From positions 186,001-250,000 of the forward strand of contig NZ_CADFDB010000009.1 of the NCBI RefSeq assembly GCF_902832845.1: 64,000 nucleotides of DNA, written 5' to 3'. Every line of letters starts with the position of its first letter. The stretch's first letter is position 1. The notes beneath the pieces were generated by a model. That model worked only from the letters and a program-made list of their open reading frames with translations. It did not search any database and had not been told where the DNA came from. The DNA comes from Burkholderia metallica (lineage in GTDB: Bacteria; Pseudomonadota; Gammaproteobacteria; Burkholderiales; Burkholderiaceae). Positions 37,212 through 46,346 of the stretch are shown here, piece after piece. The translations under genes were made by a program, and so were the position numbers.

Positions 37212-37566
37212 GGTTCTGGTCTACTCGCAAATCGCGCCACGGCGCACTACGGATCAACGGACCATCACATTGTCTCGCAGAAGTTGTCTTCTTCCATCTC
37301 GATGCGGGTTAAAGACTGTCAAATTGTGGTGGCAGCGAGACGTCTGTTATACGGACCTGTCAGCGTTAACAGGTCAATCTCAATATCTCGAAAATATATC
37401 GATCGCCGCCAATCTCTATTACCCTTATCGAAACACGAAGATCCGCTAATCGCCACCCTCGTGGCCGTCGTTCTCGCGGTCTACTTCTTCCGCTCCCCTC
37501 TCATTCAACCCAATCTGCCCGGCATCGGCCGGGCGTTATGCCATCTCTGTCGAACATGAGTTTTCA
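37212..37566. other. Upstream region of cdiA
   Basis: About 350 gene-free, AT-rich bases that should carry the cdiA promoter. A TTGACA hexamer (minus strand, 37317-37322) is present, but no convincing -10 partner was found. A perfect inverted repeat (37354-37375) and a GCCCGGC/GCCGGGC hairpin (37517-37534) also lie here. Confidence 0.5.
37354..37375. promoter_or_regulatory. Perfect inverted repeat upstream of cdiA
   Basis: GACCTGT and ACAGGTC face each other around eight bases, about 143-165 bases upstream of the cdiA start. The size and symmetry suit a dimeric regulator, but no regulator is identified. Confidence 0.4.
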
Positions 37567-38270
37567 ATGCGCCTCGTGCAAACCATGGCCTACGTTGGAA
37601 CCGAACCGTGGCACGGCCGGCAACAAGTTCGCCCCCCCCAAACAACCACTCGAAGTCTGGGCGCGTGCTGTCGGCATGGACTGGCGCATCGACGAAGCCG
37701 AAGTACGCTTCGTCGCCGCAGGCGGCCGTAGTCTCGGTTCGATCCACGCGTCTCCTGAACAGATGGTGCGGTACCGCTCGGACAACAAGGCACCGCTGTC
37801 CGTTGTGAGCGCACGCTACCAGGTCGTGCAACCCGAGGAGACCCTGGAGATTTATCGCGATCTGACGGAGATCGGCAGGTTCCAGCTCGAGACAGCCGGC
37901 GTACTGAAGGAAGGTCGCAAACTCTGGGCGCTCACCCGCACGGGCCAATCCGGCACACTCAAGGGCAAGGATCAGATCAACGGCTATCTGCTGTTGGTCA
38001 CGGCCTGCGACGGTACCCTGGCGACTACCACACAGTTCACGTCAGTACGTGTCGTCTGCAATAACACGTTACAAATCGCGTGGGGTAACAGCGCCGGTGC
38101 GATCAAGGTCTAGCACCGCTCGCAGTTCGACGCAGACCTCATTGACTGCACTGACAGACTGTTTGGGCTGCGTGCGCCGAGCCGATTTGTTGCGTCGAGG
38201 TCGTTTGGGGCGCAACGAAAGCCCCCGTTCCTGGTACACGCGCCCTTCTCTCACGATGAAGTTTGACGAC
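37567..38270 (+). pseudogene. Broken DUF932 phage/plasmid-like protein
   Basis: Two frames together give a DUF932 protein. The start is MRLVQTMAYVGTEPWHG from ATG 37567. The rest, from about 37618, is one frame over (NKFAPPKQPLEVW, GMDWRIDEAEV, VSARYQVVQPEETLEIYRDL). The join looks like a two-base deletion in the usual WHGLGN motif. The second frame then meets an in-frame TAG at 38111-38113 after NSAGAIKV, while HRSQFDAD continues the family pattern beyond it. Such genes belong to prophages and plasmids, so this is mobile-element debris beside the CDI locus. Confidence 0.75.
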
Positions 38271-38295
38271 CGCATCATGACCACCAAAAACAAAA

Positions 38296-38330
38296 AATAG
38301 CCCACTCACGCGGAACGCGAGCGGGCAAGA
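38296..38330 (-). terminator. Possible terminator downstream of the 78-residue gene
   Basis: On the minus strand GCCCGCTCGCG and CGCGTGAGTGGGC can pair with some G-T pairs and are followed by TATTTTTT. It lies about 110 bases after the stop of the gene at 38444. Confidence 0.5.
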
Positions 38331-38443
38331 AAACGGAACCGCAATCGAGGCACGAGGACTGCCCCAGCAGATAAAAGCACGCCAGCCGAGACTCTCAGCC
38401 AAGCAAAGAACCTGACTCTCGAATTGACGACCGAGGACGCAAA

Positions 38444-38680
38444 TCACTCGGCGGGACCAAGCAAAACGTCGATCGCCGCCTGTCCTGCAATCTCGGCCAC
38501 GAGGTATGCCCAGCGTCGGGTAAATGGGCCGTTTCGAATCTGTATCCGATGTCCGCGCTCACCCAGGATACCGAGATTGTCGTGGCCCTTTATCTGGAAC
38601 GTGACGTCGTACATGTCCGGAGCGGATGAGGTCAGTTGGACATCAATTTCAAAGCCGCGGTACTCGATGGTTCGCTGCAT
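38444..38680 (-). CDS. Hypothetical protein (78 residues)
   Basis: No family name was recognised, although similar short proteins beginning QRTIEYRGFEI are recalled from Burkholderia genomes. GGAGG lies seven bases before ATG 38680. The protein is compact with alternating polar and hydrophobic residues (YDVTFQIKGHDN, then RRWAYLVAEIAGQAAIDVLL), suggesting a small alpha/beta fold without membrane segments. It sits among mobile-element debris. Confidence 0.6.
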   Translation of the reverse strand: MQRTIEYRGFEIDVQLTSSAPDMYDVTFQIKGHDNLGILGERGHRIQIRNGPFTRRWAYLVAEIAGQAAIDVLLGPAE

Positions 38681-39006
38681 GACAACCTCCGCAATGTGAA
38701 TCCGAGCCTAGCACGAATGCAGTACAACCTTCCGACGCCCTGAGGACCGCCATGACCGCCACCACCGATAAGAGCCGCGCTGATGCGCTGCAGAACAGCA
38801 TGGCCTCGCACCGCATCACCTGACGAGCCGCCCGAAGCAGCGCCGGCCGACTTGATGCCTGTGAAGCCTGCCGCGATAACGAAAGCCGTAAAGCAGCTCA
38901 CGCCCACGAAATCCCGGATAAGTCCGCCCCCACCGACCACGCACCCCGCACGCGACATTTCCGCGAACACGCGATAATACGTATGAACAACTCGCATTGT
39001 CCGCGC
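38681..39006. other. Short gene-free stretch with a possible phage-type fragment
   Basis: A 23-codon frame at 38752-38823 (plus strand, GAGG upstream) encodes TTDKSRADALQNSM. The TDKSRADAL segment occurs at the start of phage-like Burkholderia proteins, so this is probably a truncated remnant. Nothing else was recognised. Confidence 0.35.
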
Positions 39007-39441
39007 ATGAAAAACGACCTTCTGAAGACAGCCCTCTGCACATCGCTGCTCGCGCTCGCGACGGCCGGCACCGCGTCGGCCAAGGCGCTCGACGACGCGC
39101 TCGACTGCCATTCGACCGGTCACAAGTTCGTCGCGCCGCTGCTTGCGGCCGGCGATATCCAGTCAGAACCGATGCATGTCGAATCGAATTCGGTCAACGC
39201 GTTCCGCACGAACCACGCGCTGACGGCGTTCGGCTTCGGCGTGTACGTCGTACTCGGCTACCAGGCGAACGACCCGATCTTCCGCCCGGGCGAGGGCAAG
39301 CCGATCGGAGACTGGGCCTACGGTGTCGTGGTGCGCGGCACGAAAAGTGCGGTGGAGGAAGCCGTGCGCAAGGCAGGCAGCGACGCGACGGTCAAGCAGG
39401 CGTTTCCGTTCCTGACCGCGATCGTCTGTTCGGCGGATTGA
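39007..39441 (+). CDS. Secreted hypothetical protein
   Basis: A 144-residue protein with a clean signal peptide (MKNDLLKTALCTSLLALATA, cleavage near TASAKA), so it should be periplasmic. The mature part has two Cys residues (DCHST and TAIVCSAD), which may form a disulfide. No family was recognised. An ATG eight codons earlier (38983) is possible but would put extra polar residues before the signal peptide. It is convergent with ppx. Confidence 0.7.
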   Translation: MKNDLLKTALCTSLLALATAGTASAKALDDALDCHSTGHKFVAPLLAAGDIQSEPMHVESNSVNAFRTNHALTAFGFGVYVVLGYQANDPIFRPGEGKPIGDWAYGVVVRGTKSAVEEAVRKAGSDATVKQAFPFLTAIVCSAD

Positions 39442-39529
39442 GCGGCCGTCAGGGCGATCGCGCGGGCAATGCCGAGAGGGCAGCTGCAACAGCCCATCCC
39501 GGCCCCGCCTCGACCTGCGCTTCGACCCT

Positions 39530-41044
39530 TTACGCGCCGGTATACACCACGCGATACGGAATACCGACCTTCTCCCACTCCGCCGCTTCCTGGCTGAGGC
39601 TGTAGTCGGTGAGCGGGTTCTGCTCGACCCATGCGCTCGGCAGGCGCACTTCATACCCGCCCTTCTTCATCTGCGAAACGGAAATGTCCGGCAGCCCCGC
39701 ATCGGTCCGGCGCCGGCACAGCAGCGCCGCGAGCCGCAGGCAGAACAGCAGCGGCCACTCGACCTCGCGCGCCTGCGACAGCTTGCCGAGCTTGCCCGCG
39801 TGACCGAGCACGAGCGCGGCGAGGCGCGCCTGGTCGGTGCGCGAAAAACCCGGCATGTCCGCGTTGCTCGCGATATAGGCCGAATGCTTGTGATACGCGC
39901 TGTGCGAGATCGACAGGCCGATCTCGTGCAACGCGGCCGCCCAGCCAAGGAACATCCGCCCCTCCTCGCGCGCCTCTTCGCCGCCTTCATCGAGTTCGTC
40001 GTAGAAGCGCACCGCGAGCGCGCCGATGCGCTCGGCCTGCGCGCGATCGACACCGTAGCGGCGCGTGAAGCCCTCGACGGTCACCGCGCGCATGTCCTCG
40101 TGCTGCGTCCGGCCGAGCAGGTCGTACAGCACGCCCAGGCGCAGCGCGCCGTCGGTCGTGTCGACGTAATCGACCCCCAGTTCCTCGAACACCGCGAGCA
40201 TGATCGCGAGGCCCCCGGCGAGCACCGGCACGCGGTCGGGCTTCAGCGCGATCAGCTTCAGCCGGTTGACGTTCTCCGACTTGATCAGCGCCCGCTTCAG
40301 GCGCTCGAGGCCACCGCGCGAAATGCCATGCGTGATGCCCGGATCGTTGAAGCCGTTCGCCTCGACGAGCTCCGCGAGCGCGCGCGCGGTACCGGACGAA
40401 CCGATCGCCTGGTCCCACCCGGCCTTCTTGTACTCGCTCGAAATGATCTGGATCTCGCGCTTGGCCGCGAGTTCGGCCTGCCGCATCGTGTATTCGTCGA
40501 CGTTGCCGGCCGGGAAGAACGTACGGCTGTGGCTCACGCAGCCGATATACAGGCTCTCCATCACGATCGGCGTGTAGTGCGAGCCGATGATGAATTCGGT
40601 CGAGCCGCCGCCGATATCGACGACGAGCCGCTTGCCCGCGCTCGCCGGCACCGAATGCGCAGCACCCGCATAGATCAGCCGCGCTTCTTCGCGGCCGGCG
40701 ATCACTTCGATCGGAAAACCGAGCGCCGCCTCGGCTTCGCCGAGAAACTCGCCCGCGTTCTTCGCGACCCGCAGCGTGTTGGTCGCCACCGCGCGCACGT
40801 GATCGGGGTGGAAATCGCGCAGGCGCTCGCCGAACCGCTTGAGCGCCTCCCAGCCACGCTCCTGCGACGCGCGATCGAGCATCTTGTCGCTCGACAGGCC
40901 CGCGGCCAGCCGGACGGGCTCGCGCAGCGCATCGACGGGGTAGATCTGGCTGCCCGCCGGCGTTTCCTCGACACGACCGACGATGAGCCGGAAACTGTTC
41001 GAGCCGAGATCCACGGCAGCCAGCAAGTGGGGAGTTGTAACCAT
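39530..41044 (-). CDS. ppx: Exopolyphosphatase (Ppx/GppA family)
   Basis: A 504-residue enzyme that releases orthophosphate from the ends of polyphosphate. The ASKHA-fold phosphate-binding loops are LLAAVDLGSNSFRLIVG at the N-terminus and RLVVDIGGGSTEFIIG at about residue 140. The C-terminal half (GFTRRYGVDRAQAERIG, ALHEIGLSISHSAYHKHSAY) is the HD-like helical domain of the long Ppx form. The start was set at ATG 41044, placing the first loop close to the N-terminus as in the family. It is divergent from ppk, so synthesis and breakdown of polyphosphate are encoded back to back. Confidence 0.93.
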   Translation of the reverse strand: MVTTPHLLAAVDLGSNSFRLIVGRVEETPAGSQIYPVDALREPVRLAAGLSSDKMLDRASQERGWEALKRFGERLRDFHPDHVRAVATNTLRVAKNAGEFLGEAEAALGFPIEVIAGREEARLIYAGAAHSVPASAGKRLVVDIGGGSTEFIIGSHYTPIVMESLYIGCVSHSRTFFPAGNVDEYTMRQAELAAKREIQIISSEYKKAGWDQAIGSSGTARALAELVEANGFNDPGITHGISRGGLERLKRALIKSENVNRLKLIALKPDRVPVLAGGLAIMLAVFEELGVDYVDTTDGALRLGVLYDLLGRTQHEDMRAVTVEGFTRRYGVDRAQAERIGALAVRFYDELDEGGEEAREEGRMFLGWAAALHEIGLSISHSAYHKHSAYIASNADMPGFSRTDQARLAALVLGHAGKLGKLSQAREVEWPLLFCLRLAALLCRRRTDAGLPDISVSQMKKGGYEVRLPSAWVEQNPLTDYSLSQEAAEWEKVGIPYRVVYTGA

Positions 41045-41322
41045 CTGAAGGGGCTCCGTGCGCGTTCGCTCGCGGCGGCCGGTCCGGCCACCCTCAGCGA
41101 TCAATCAAAGGCGACATTTTAAGCGTGGAACGCTTGCCATTGCCACGCTTCACGGGCATGCACACCGCTCGTTTGCATAGCGTCGAAACATTTATGAGAC
41201 GAAACGGTTACAGCGTAGAATTTCCCGATATAAATACATTATTGTCATCAGCACGTCATCGTACCGTGAGAGTTTCCGAGCGTCCTTTCGAATCATCGCC
41301 CGAATCCCCCCCTACTCTGCCG
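41045..41322. promoter_or_regulatory. Divergent ppx-ppk control region
   Basis: This 278-base region must hold the promoters of both genes. It contains the Pho box described separately. The open frame extending ppk upstream through it is not supported by family length. Confidence 0.6.
41242..41259 (+). promoter_or_regulatory. Candidate Pho box upstream of ppk
   Basis: TTGTCAT, four bases, then ACGTCAT: two copies of the PhoB half-site (consensus CTGTCAT) with the required 11-base period, matching 6 and 5 of 7 positions. It ends 63 bases before the ppk start. It is weaker than the boxes at pstS. Confidence 0.55.
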
Positions 41323-43386
41323 ATGTCCGTCCGTTACCCGCTTCTCAATCGTGAGCTCGGCATCCTCGGTTTCAACGAGCGCGTGCTGGCCCAGGCGTCC
41401 GATCCGCAAGTCCCGCTGCTCGAACGCCTGCGCTTCATCTGCATCACCAGCAGCAACCTCGACGAATTCTTCGAAGTCCGGATGGCCGGCCTTCAGGAGC
41501 AGATCCGCGACAATCCCGGCGCACTGACGCCCGACGGCATGTCGTTACAACATGCTTACGATCTCGTCGTCGAACGCGCGCAGCGGCTCGTTCATCGACA
41601 GTACACGATGCTGCACGAAACCGTGCTGCCCGCGCTCGAACAGGAAGGCATCTACTTCCACGCGAGCGACTCGTGGAACGACGAGCAGCTCGAATGGGCG
41701 CGGCACTACTTTCTCGACGAGCTGCTGCCCGTGCTGACGCCGATCGGCCTCGATCCGGCCCACCCGTTCCCGCGCGTGCTGAACAAGAGCCTGAACTTCG
41801 TCGTCGAGCTCGAAGGCCGCGACGCATTCGGCCGCCAGGCCGTGATGGGCATCGTGCAGGCGCCGCGCGCGCTGCCGCGCGTCGTGCGCATGCCGCACGC
41901 GCTGTCGGGCTTCGAGCACGGCTTCGTGCTGCTGAGCTCGTTCATGCAGCGCTTCGTCGGCGAACTCTTCCCGCAACTCGTCGTGAAGAGCTGCAACCAG
42001 TTCCGCATCACGCGCAACAGCGAACTGTTCGTCGACGAAGACGAAATCACGAACCTGCGTGTTGCGCTGCAGGGCGAACTGCCGGCGCGCCACCTCGGCA
42101 ACGCGGTGCGCCTCGAGGTGTCGGCCGACACGCCGCCGCACATCGTGCGACGCCTGCTCGTGGAAAGCGAACTCGGCGAGAAGGACTGCTATCGCGTGGC
42201 CGGATCGGTGAACCTCGTGCGGCTGATGCAGATTCCCGATCTCGTCGACCGCCCCGACCTGAAGTTCACGCCGTTCACCGCGTCGACCCCGGCCGCGATC
42301 GCGAACACGCCGACGATGTTCGACGCGATCGACAACGGCGACATCCTGCTGCACCACCCGTACGAGAGCTTCCAGCCGGTGCTCGAACTGCTGCAGCAGG
42401 CCGCGAAGGATCCGAGCGTCGTCGCGATCAAGCAGACGATCTACCGCACCGGCACCGATTCGCCGCTGATGGACGCGCTGATGGAAGCCGCGCGCAACGG
42501 CAAGGAAGTGACCGTCGTCGTCGAACTGCTCGCGCGCTTCGACGAGGAAACCAACATCAACTGGGCGTCGCAGCTCGAAGCCGTCGGCGCGCACGTCGTG
42601 TACGGCGTGGTCGGCCACAAGTGCCACGCGAAGATGATGCTGATCGTGCGGCGCGTCGTGCAGGGCGGCAACGCGTCGCTGCGCCGCTACGTTCACCTCG
42701 GCACCGGCAACTACCACCCGCGCACCGCGCGCCTCTATACCGACTTCGGGCTGATGACGGCCGACCAGAAGATCTGCGAGGACGTCCACCACGTGTTCCA
42801 GCAACTGACCGGCATCGGCGGCGAACTCACGCTGCACGAGCTGTGGCAATCGCCGTTCACGCTGCATCCGCGCATCATCGAAGCGATCCGCGCGGAAATC
42901 GACAACGCGCGGGCCGGCAAGCGCGCGCGTGTCGTCGCGAAGATGAACGCGCTGCTGGAGCCATCGGTGATCGCCGCGCTGTACGAAGCGTCGCAGGCCG
43001 GCGTCAAGGTCGACCTGATCGTGCGCGGCGTCTGCGCGCTGAAGCCGGGCGTGCCGGGGCTGTCGGAAAACATCACCGTGCGCTCGATCGTCGGCCGCTT
43101 CCTCGAGCACCACCGGATCTACTACTTCCACGCGAACGGCGCGGAGGACGTCTATCTGTCGAGCGCCGACTGGATGGACCGCAACCTGTTCCGCCGCGTC
43201 GAAGTCGCGTTCCCGATCCGCGATCGCAAGCTCAAGCGACGCGTGATCGCCGAAGGTCTGTCGGTGTGCCTCGGCGACAACCAGTCGGCGTGGCAGATGC
43301 AGAGCGACGGCCACTACCGCCGGCGCCGCACGGGCAAGACGATCCGCAACGCGCAACTCGGGTTGCTCGCGAAGTTCTGCTCGTGA
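41323..43386 (+). CDS. ppk: Polyphosphate kinase 1
   Basis: A 687-residue enzyme that reversibly builds polyphosphate from ATP. The start ATG 41323 gives RYPLLNRELGILGFNERVLA, the conserved N-terminus, and a length equal to the usual 690. The catalytic phospholipase-D-like pair is visible: HKCHAKMMLIVRR holds the His that becomes phosphorylated, and FLEHHRIYYFHANG holds the second essential His. VAIKQTIYRTGTDSPLMDAL is the ATP-site signature. It is divergent from ppx and convergent with phoR, and has a candidate Pho box upstream, suggesting induction during phosphate starvation. Confidence 0.96.
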   Translation: MSVRYPLLNRELGILGFNERVLAQASDPQVPLLERLRFICITSSNLDEFFEVRMAGLQEQIRDNPGALTPDGMSLQHAYDLVVERAQRLVHRQYTMLHETVLPALEQEGIYFHASDSWNDEQLEWARHYFLDELLPVLTPIGLDPAHPFPRVLNKSLNFVVELEGRDAFGRQAVMGIVQAPRALPRVVRMPHALSGFEHGFVLLSSFMQRFVGELFPQLVVKSCNQFRITRNSELFVDEDEITNLRVALQGELPARHLGNAVRLEVSADTPPHIVRRLLVESELGEKDCYRVAGSVNLVRLMQIPDLVDRPDLKFTPFTASTPAAIANTPTMFDAIDNGDILLHHPYESFQPVLELLQQAAKDPSVVAIKQTIYRTGTDSPLMDALMEAARNGKEVTVVVELLARFDEETNINWASQLEAVGAHVVYGVVGHKCHAKMMLIVRRVVQGGNASLRRYVHLGTGNYHPRTARLYTDFGLMTADQKICEDVHHVFQQLTGIGGELTLHELWQSPFTLHPRIIEAIRAEIDNARAGKRARVVAKMNALLEPSVIAALYEASQAGVKVDLIVRGVCALKPGVPGLSENITVRSIVGRFLEHHRIYYFHANGAEDVYLSSADWMDRNLFRRVEVAFPIRDRKLKRRVIAEGLSVCLGDNQSAWQMQSDGHYRRRRTGKTIRNAQLGLLAKFCS

Positions 43387-43426
43387 GCCGGCCGCGCGGC
43401 GCGCGTCGCGCGCCGCACCGCCCAGG

Positions 43427-43456
43427 AAAAAGAGCAGCCCGCGGGCTGCTCTTTTC
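43427..43456. terminator. Bidirectional terminator between ppk and phoR
   Basis: A perfect 22-base palindrome (43431-43452, AGAGCAGCCCG and its complement) is flanked by AAAA and TTTT, so it can stop transcripts arriving from both convergent genes. Confidence 0.88.
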
Positions 43457-43513
43457 GATTGCGGAGCCGGCATGCCGCCGCTCGCCGAACGAGCGACGCA
43501 GGCCGCTGCGCGC

Positions 43514-44833
43514 TCAGGCCTCGAACGCGGCCGGCCGGATCGCGATGATACGCGAGCCCGGGAACCGGGCGGTGAACGTGCTGCCGCGCCCTTCCTCGCT
43601 CTGCACGTACAGGTGCGCGTCGTGCCGCTGCAGCACGTGCTTGACGATCGCGAGCCCGAGCCCCGTGCCGCCCGTATCGCGCGAGCGGCTGCGGTCGACG
43701 CGGTAGAAGCGTTCGGTGAGCCGCGGCAGATCGGCGGCCGGAATCCCGAAGCCGCTGTCCGTGACGGAAAACACGCCTTGCGCGCCTTCGCGCCGCCACG
43801 TCACGACGATCTTGCCGCCTTCCGGCGTATAGCGGATCGCATTGGTGACGAGGTTCGCGAACGCGCTGAACAGCTCCGTCTGCGCGCCGGTGACGCCGAG
43901 CGTCTCGTCGATCGAGAACGCGATGTCGTGATGCCCGTTCGACAGCGTCTGAGCGTCCTCCTTCAGATGGTCGAACACCGCGCGCATGTCGATCGCGCGA
44001 TCGACCGGCGGCTTGCTCTCGCCCTCGAGCTTCGCGAGCACCAGCAGATCGGTGACGATGTGCCGCATCCGCGATGCCTGCTGCTCCATCATCTCGAGAT
44101 AGCGCGCGCGGTCTTCCTCGTTCAGCGGCAGCTCGCGCATCGTCTCGAGGAAACCCGACAGCACGGTGAGCGGCGTTTTCAGCTCGTGCGATACGTTCGC
44201 GACGAAGTCGCGTCGCATCGCGTCGGTCCGCTCGAGCTCGGTGATGTCCTGCGTGAGCAGCAGCTTGCGGTTCTCGCCGTACGGAAACACCTGCACTTCG
44301 AGCACGTTCTGGCGAGAATCGCCCATCCCGCGCATCAAGAGCGTCTCGTCGTAATGCTGCGCATTCAGATAGCGGACGAACTCGGGATGGCGCACCAGGT
44401 TGGTGATGTGCTGGCGCAGGTCGCGCTTCGCGTCGAGGCCGAAGTGCACCTCGGCGATCGCGTTGCACCACTCGATCTGGTCGTGGTCGTCGAGCATCGC
44501 GACGCCGTTCGGCGACGCCTGGATCGCCTGGATGAAGCGCGAATGCTGCTGCTCGACCTGCCGCACCTGCGCGTGCCACTGCTTCGCGAGCTTGTGCAGG
44601 CGATAGTAGATCTCGCCCCAGATGCCCGGCGCGCTCGGCACCTCGCCGTAGACCGGCGCATCGAGCAGCCGCCACAGACGCTGCGTATGAAAGGTGCTGA
44701 AAAAACCCTGCGCGACCAGCATCACGACCAGGAACACGAGGCCCGAGATCGGGCCGGCGAACACGCCGACCAATACGCCGATCAGCACGAGCAGCACGAG
44801 CGACACCAGAAAGCGCGCCCAGATGATGTTCAT
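43514..44833 (-). CDS. phoR: PhoR, phosphate-sensing histidine kinase
   Basis: A 439-residue inner-membrane sensor kinase. Two closely spaced helices at the N-terminus (FLVSLVLLVLIGVLVGVFAG and LVFLVVMLVAQGFF) leave almost no periplasmic loop, as in other PhoR proteins, which sense phosphate through the Pst transporter and PhoU. A PAS domain follows (ASPNGVAMLDDHDQIEWCN). The kinase core has VSHELKTPLTVL with the phospho-accepting His (about residue 215), the N-box FANLVTNAIRYTPEGG, and the G-boxes DSGFGIPA and GGTGLGLAIVKHV. It phosphorylates PhoB, whose gene ends 57 bases upstream. Confidence 0.96.
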   Translation of the reverse strand: MNIIWARFLVSLVLLVLIGVLVGVFAGPISGLVFLVVMLVAQGFFSTFHTQRLWRLLDAPVYGEVPSAPGIWGEIYYRLHKLAKQWHAQVRQVEQQHSRFIQAIQASPNGVAMLDDHDQIEWCNAIAEVHFGLDAKRDLRQHITNLVRHPEFVRYLNAQHYDETLLMRGMGDSRQNVLEVQVFPYGENRKLLLTQDITELERTDAMRRDFVANVSHELKTPLTVLSGFLETMRELPLNEEDRARYLEMMEQQASRMRHIVTDLLVLAKLEGESKPPVDRAIDMRAVFDHLKEDAQTLSNGHHDIAFSIDETLGVTGAQTELFSAFANLVTNAIRYTPEGGKIVVTWRREGAQGVFSVTDSGFGIPAADLPRLTERFYRVDRSRSRDTGGTGLGLAIVKHVLQRHDAHLYVQSEEGRGSTFTARFPGSRIIAIRPAAFEA

Positions 44834-44890
44834 GATTCAGCGCCCGAAAGAATGAACGGCACGCCGTGGCACACGGCATGCGTGAATACG

Positions 44891-45592
44891 TTACGCGTGC
44901 TTGGCGAGCCGGTAGCCGCTGCCGCGCACGGTCTCGATCATCGCATCGCAGCCGGCCGGTTTCAAGGCCGCGCGCAATCGTTTGATGTGCACGTCGACGG
45001 TGCGCTCCTCGACGAACACGTGATCGCCCCACACCTGGTCGAGCAGTTGCGTGCGGCTGTGCACGCGCTCCGGATGCGTCATGAAGAAATGCAGCAGGCG
45101 GAACTCGGTCGGGCCGAGATCGAGCTTGATCTCGCTGCCTTCCGCATGCGCGGCGACGCGATGCGTGGCCGGGTCGAGACGCAGCCCGTTGATCGACACG
45201 ACGTCCTCGGTCAGCTGCGGCGCGCGGCGACGCAGCACGGCCTTGATTCGCGCCATCAGCTCCTTCGGCGAGAACGGCTTCGTCACGTAGTCGTCCGCGC
45301 CGATTTCGAGGCCGAGCACCTTGTCCTGCTCGTCACCGCGCGCAGTCAGCATGATGATCGGGATGTGCTTGGTCCGTTCGTTGTTGCGCAGGTCGCGCGC
45401 GAACGCGATACCGGACTTGCCCGGCAGCATCCAGTCGAGCAGCACGAGATCGGGCAGCACGTCGCTGATCAGGTTCTGCGCCTGTTCGGCGTTGTACGCG
45501 CGGATCGGGCAGTGACCGGCGTGCTGGAGATTCACCGAGATCAGTTCGGAAATCGCGGGCTCATCTTCAACGACGAGAATGTTGCTGGGCAT
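44891..45592 (-). CDS. phoB: PhoB, phosphate regulon response regulator
   Basis: A 233-residue OmpR-family regulator. The receiver domain begins NILVVEDEPAISELI with the acidic pair, and LVLLDWMLPGKSG holds the phosphorylated Asp (about residue 53). The C-terminal winged helix (DLGPTEFRLLHFFMTHPERV, then VDVHIKRLRAAL) binds Pho boxes. ATG 45592 has AGAGG five bases away and was preferred to the GTG two codons earlier. Targets inside this window are likely to be the boxes before pstS and ppk. Confidence 0.96.
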   Translation of the reverse strand: MPSNILVVEDEPAISELISVNLQHAGHCPIRAYNAEQAQNLISDVLPDLVLLDWMLPGKSGIAFARDLRNNERTKHIPIIMLTARGDEQDKVLGLEIGADDYVTKPFSPKELMARIKAVLRRRAPQLTEDVVSINGLRLDPATHRVAAHAEGSEIKLDLGPTEFRLLHFFMTHPERVHSRTQLLDQVWGDHVFVEERTVDVHIKRLRAALKPAGCDAMIETVRGSGYRLAKHA

Positions 45593-45623
45593 CGGCACCT
45601 CTTTTTTTCCTGTACGGAGTCGA

Positions 45624-46328
45624 TTAACTATTGGCTTCGCGATCGAGCGTGTCGCGCGGCTGGTGCCGCACGTCGGTGCCCTTCACGATGTAGATGATGA
45701 ATTCGGCGATGTTCTTCGCGTGGTCGCCGATCCGCTCGATCGCCTTCGCGATGAACAGGTATTCGAGGCCGACCGAGATCGTGCGCGGATCTTCCTGCAT
45801 GTACGACACGAGCTTGCGCACGAACGCACGGAATTCCTGGTCGATCTCCTTGTCGTCCTTGACGATCTGCGCGGCGGCCACCGTGTCGAGACGCGCGAAC
45901 GCGTCGAGCGCGCGGCGCAGGATCGTCACGGCCATCTCGCCCGACACCTTGATCTCGGCGATGTTGACCGTGCGCGCGGCCGGTTCGTCGACCAGGCGGC
46001 GCACGCGCTTCGCGATCTTCTCGGCCTCGTCGCCCGCGCGCTCGAGGTTCGTAATCGTTTTCGAAATCGACATCAAAAGGCGCAGGTCGCGCGCGGCAGG
46101 CTGCCTCCGCGCGATGATGTTGCCGCACTCCTGGTCGATGTCGACTTCCATCGCGTTCAGCGTTTCTTCCGCCGTGATGACCTTCTCGGCCGCGTCGCGA
46201 TCGAACTCGTTCAGCGCGTGCATCGCGCCGACGATCTGCGACTCGACGAGCCCGCCCATTTCCAGCACTTTCGACGACACGGCGTTCAGGTCCGCATCGA
46301 ACTGGCTCGACAGATGTTTATCCGACAT
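45624..46328 (-). CDS. phoU: PhoU, phosphate signalling and transport regulator
   Basis: A 234-residue all-helical protein made of two PhoU repeats. LEMGGLVESQIVGAMHAL opens the first and FARLDTVAAAQIVKDDKEID the second; both contain the metal-binding E/DxxxD pattern. It relays the state of the Pst transporter to PhoR and keeps the regulon off when phosphate is plentiful. It lies 18 bases behind pstB and 31 bases before phoB, inside one co-directional pst-pho operon. Confidence 0.96.
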   Translation of the reverse strand: MSDKHLSSQFDADLNAVSSKVLEMGGLVESQIVGAMHALNEFDRDAAEKVITAEETLNAMEVDIDQECGNIIARRQPAARDLRLLMSISKTITNLERAGDEAEKIAKRVRRLVDEPAARTVNIAEIKVSGEMAVTILRRALDAFARLDTVAAAQIVKDDKEIDQEFRAFVRKLVSYMQEDPRTISVGLEYLFIAKAIERIGDHAKNIAEFIIYIVKGTDVRHQPRDTLDREANS

Positions 46329-46346
46329 GGCTGTTGTTCTCCGTCA

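Noticed and set aside
41125-41322. A 66-codon N-terminal extension of ppk
   Set aside because: It would exceed the usual length of polyphosphate kinase, overlaps the Pho box and lacks a ribosome binding site.
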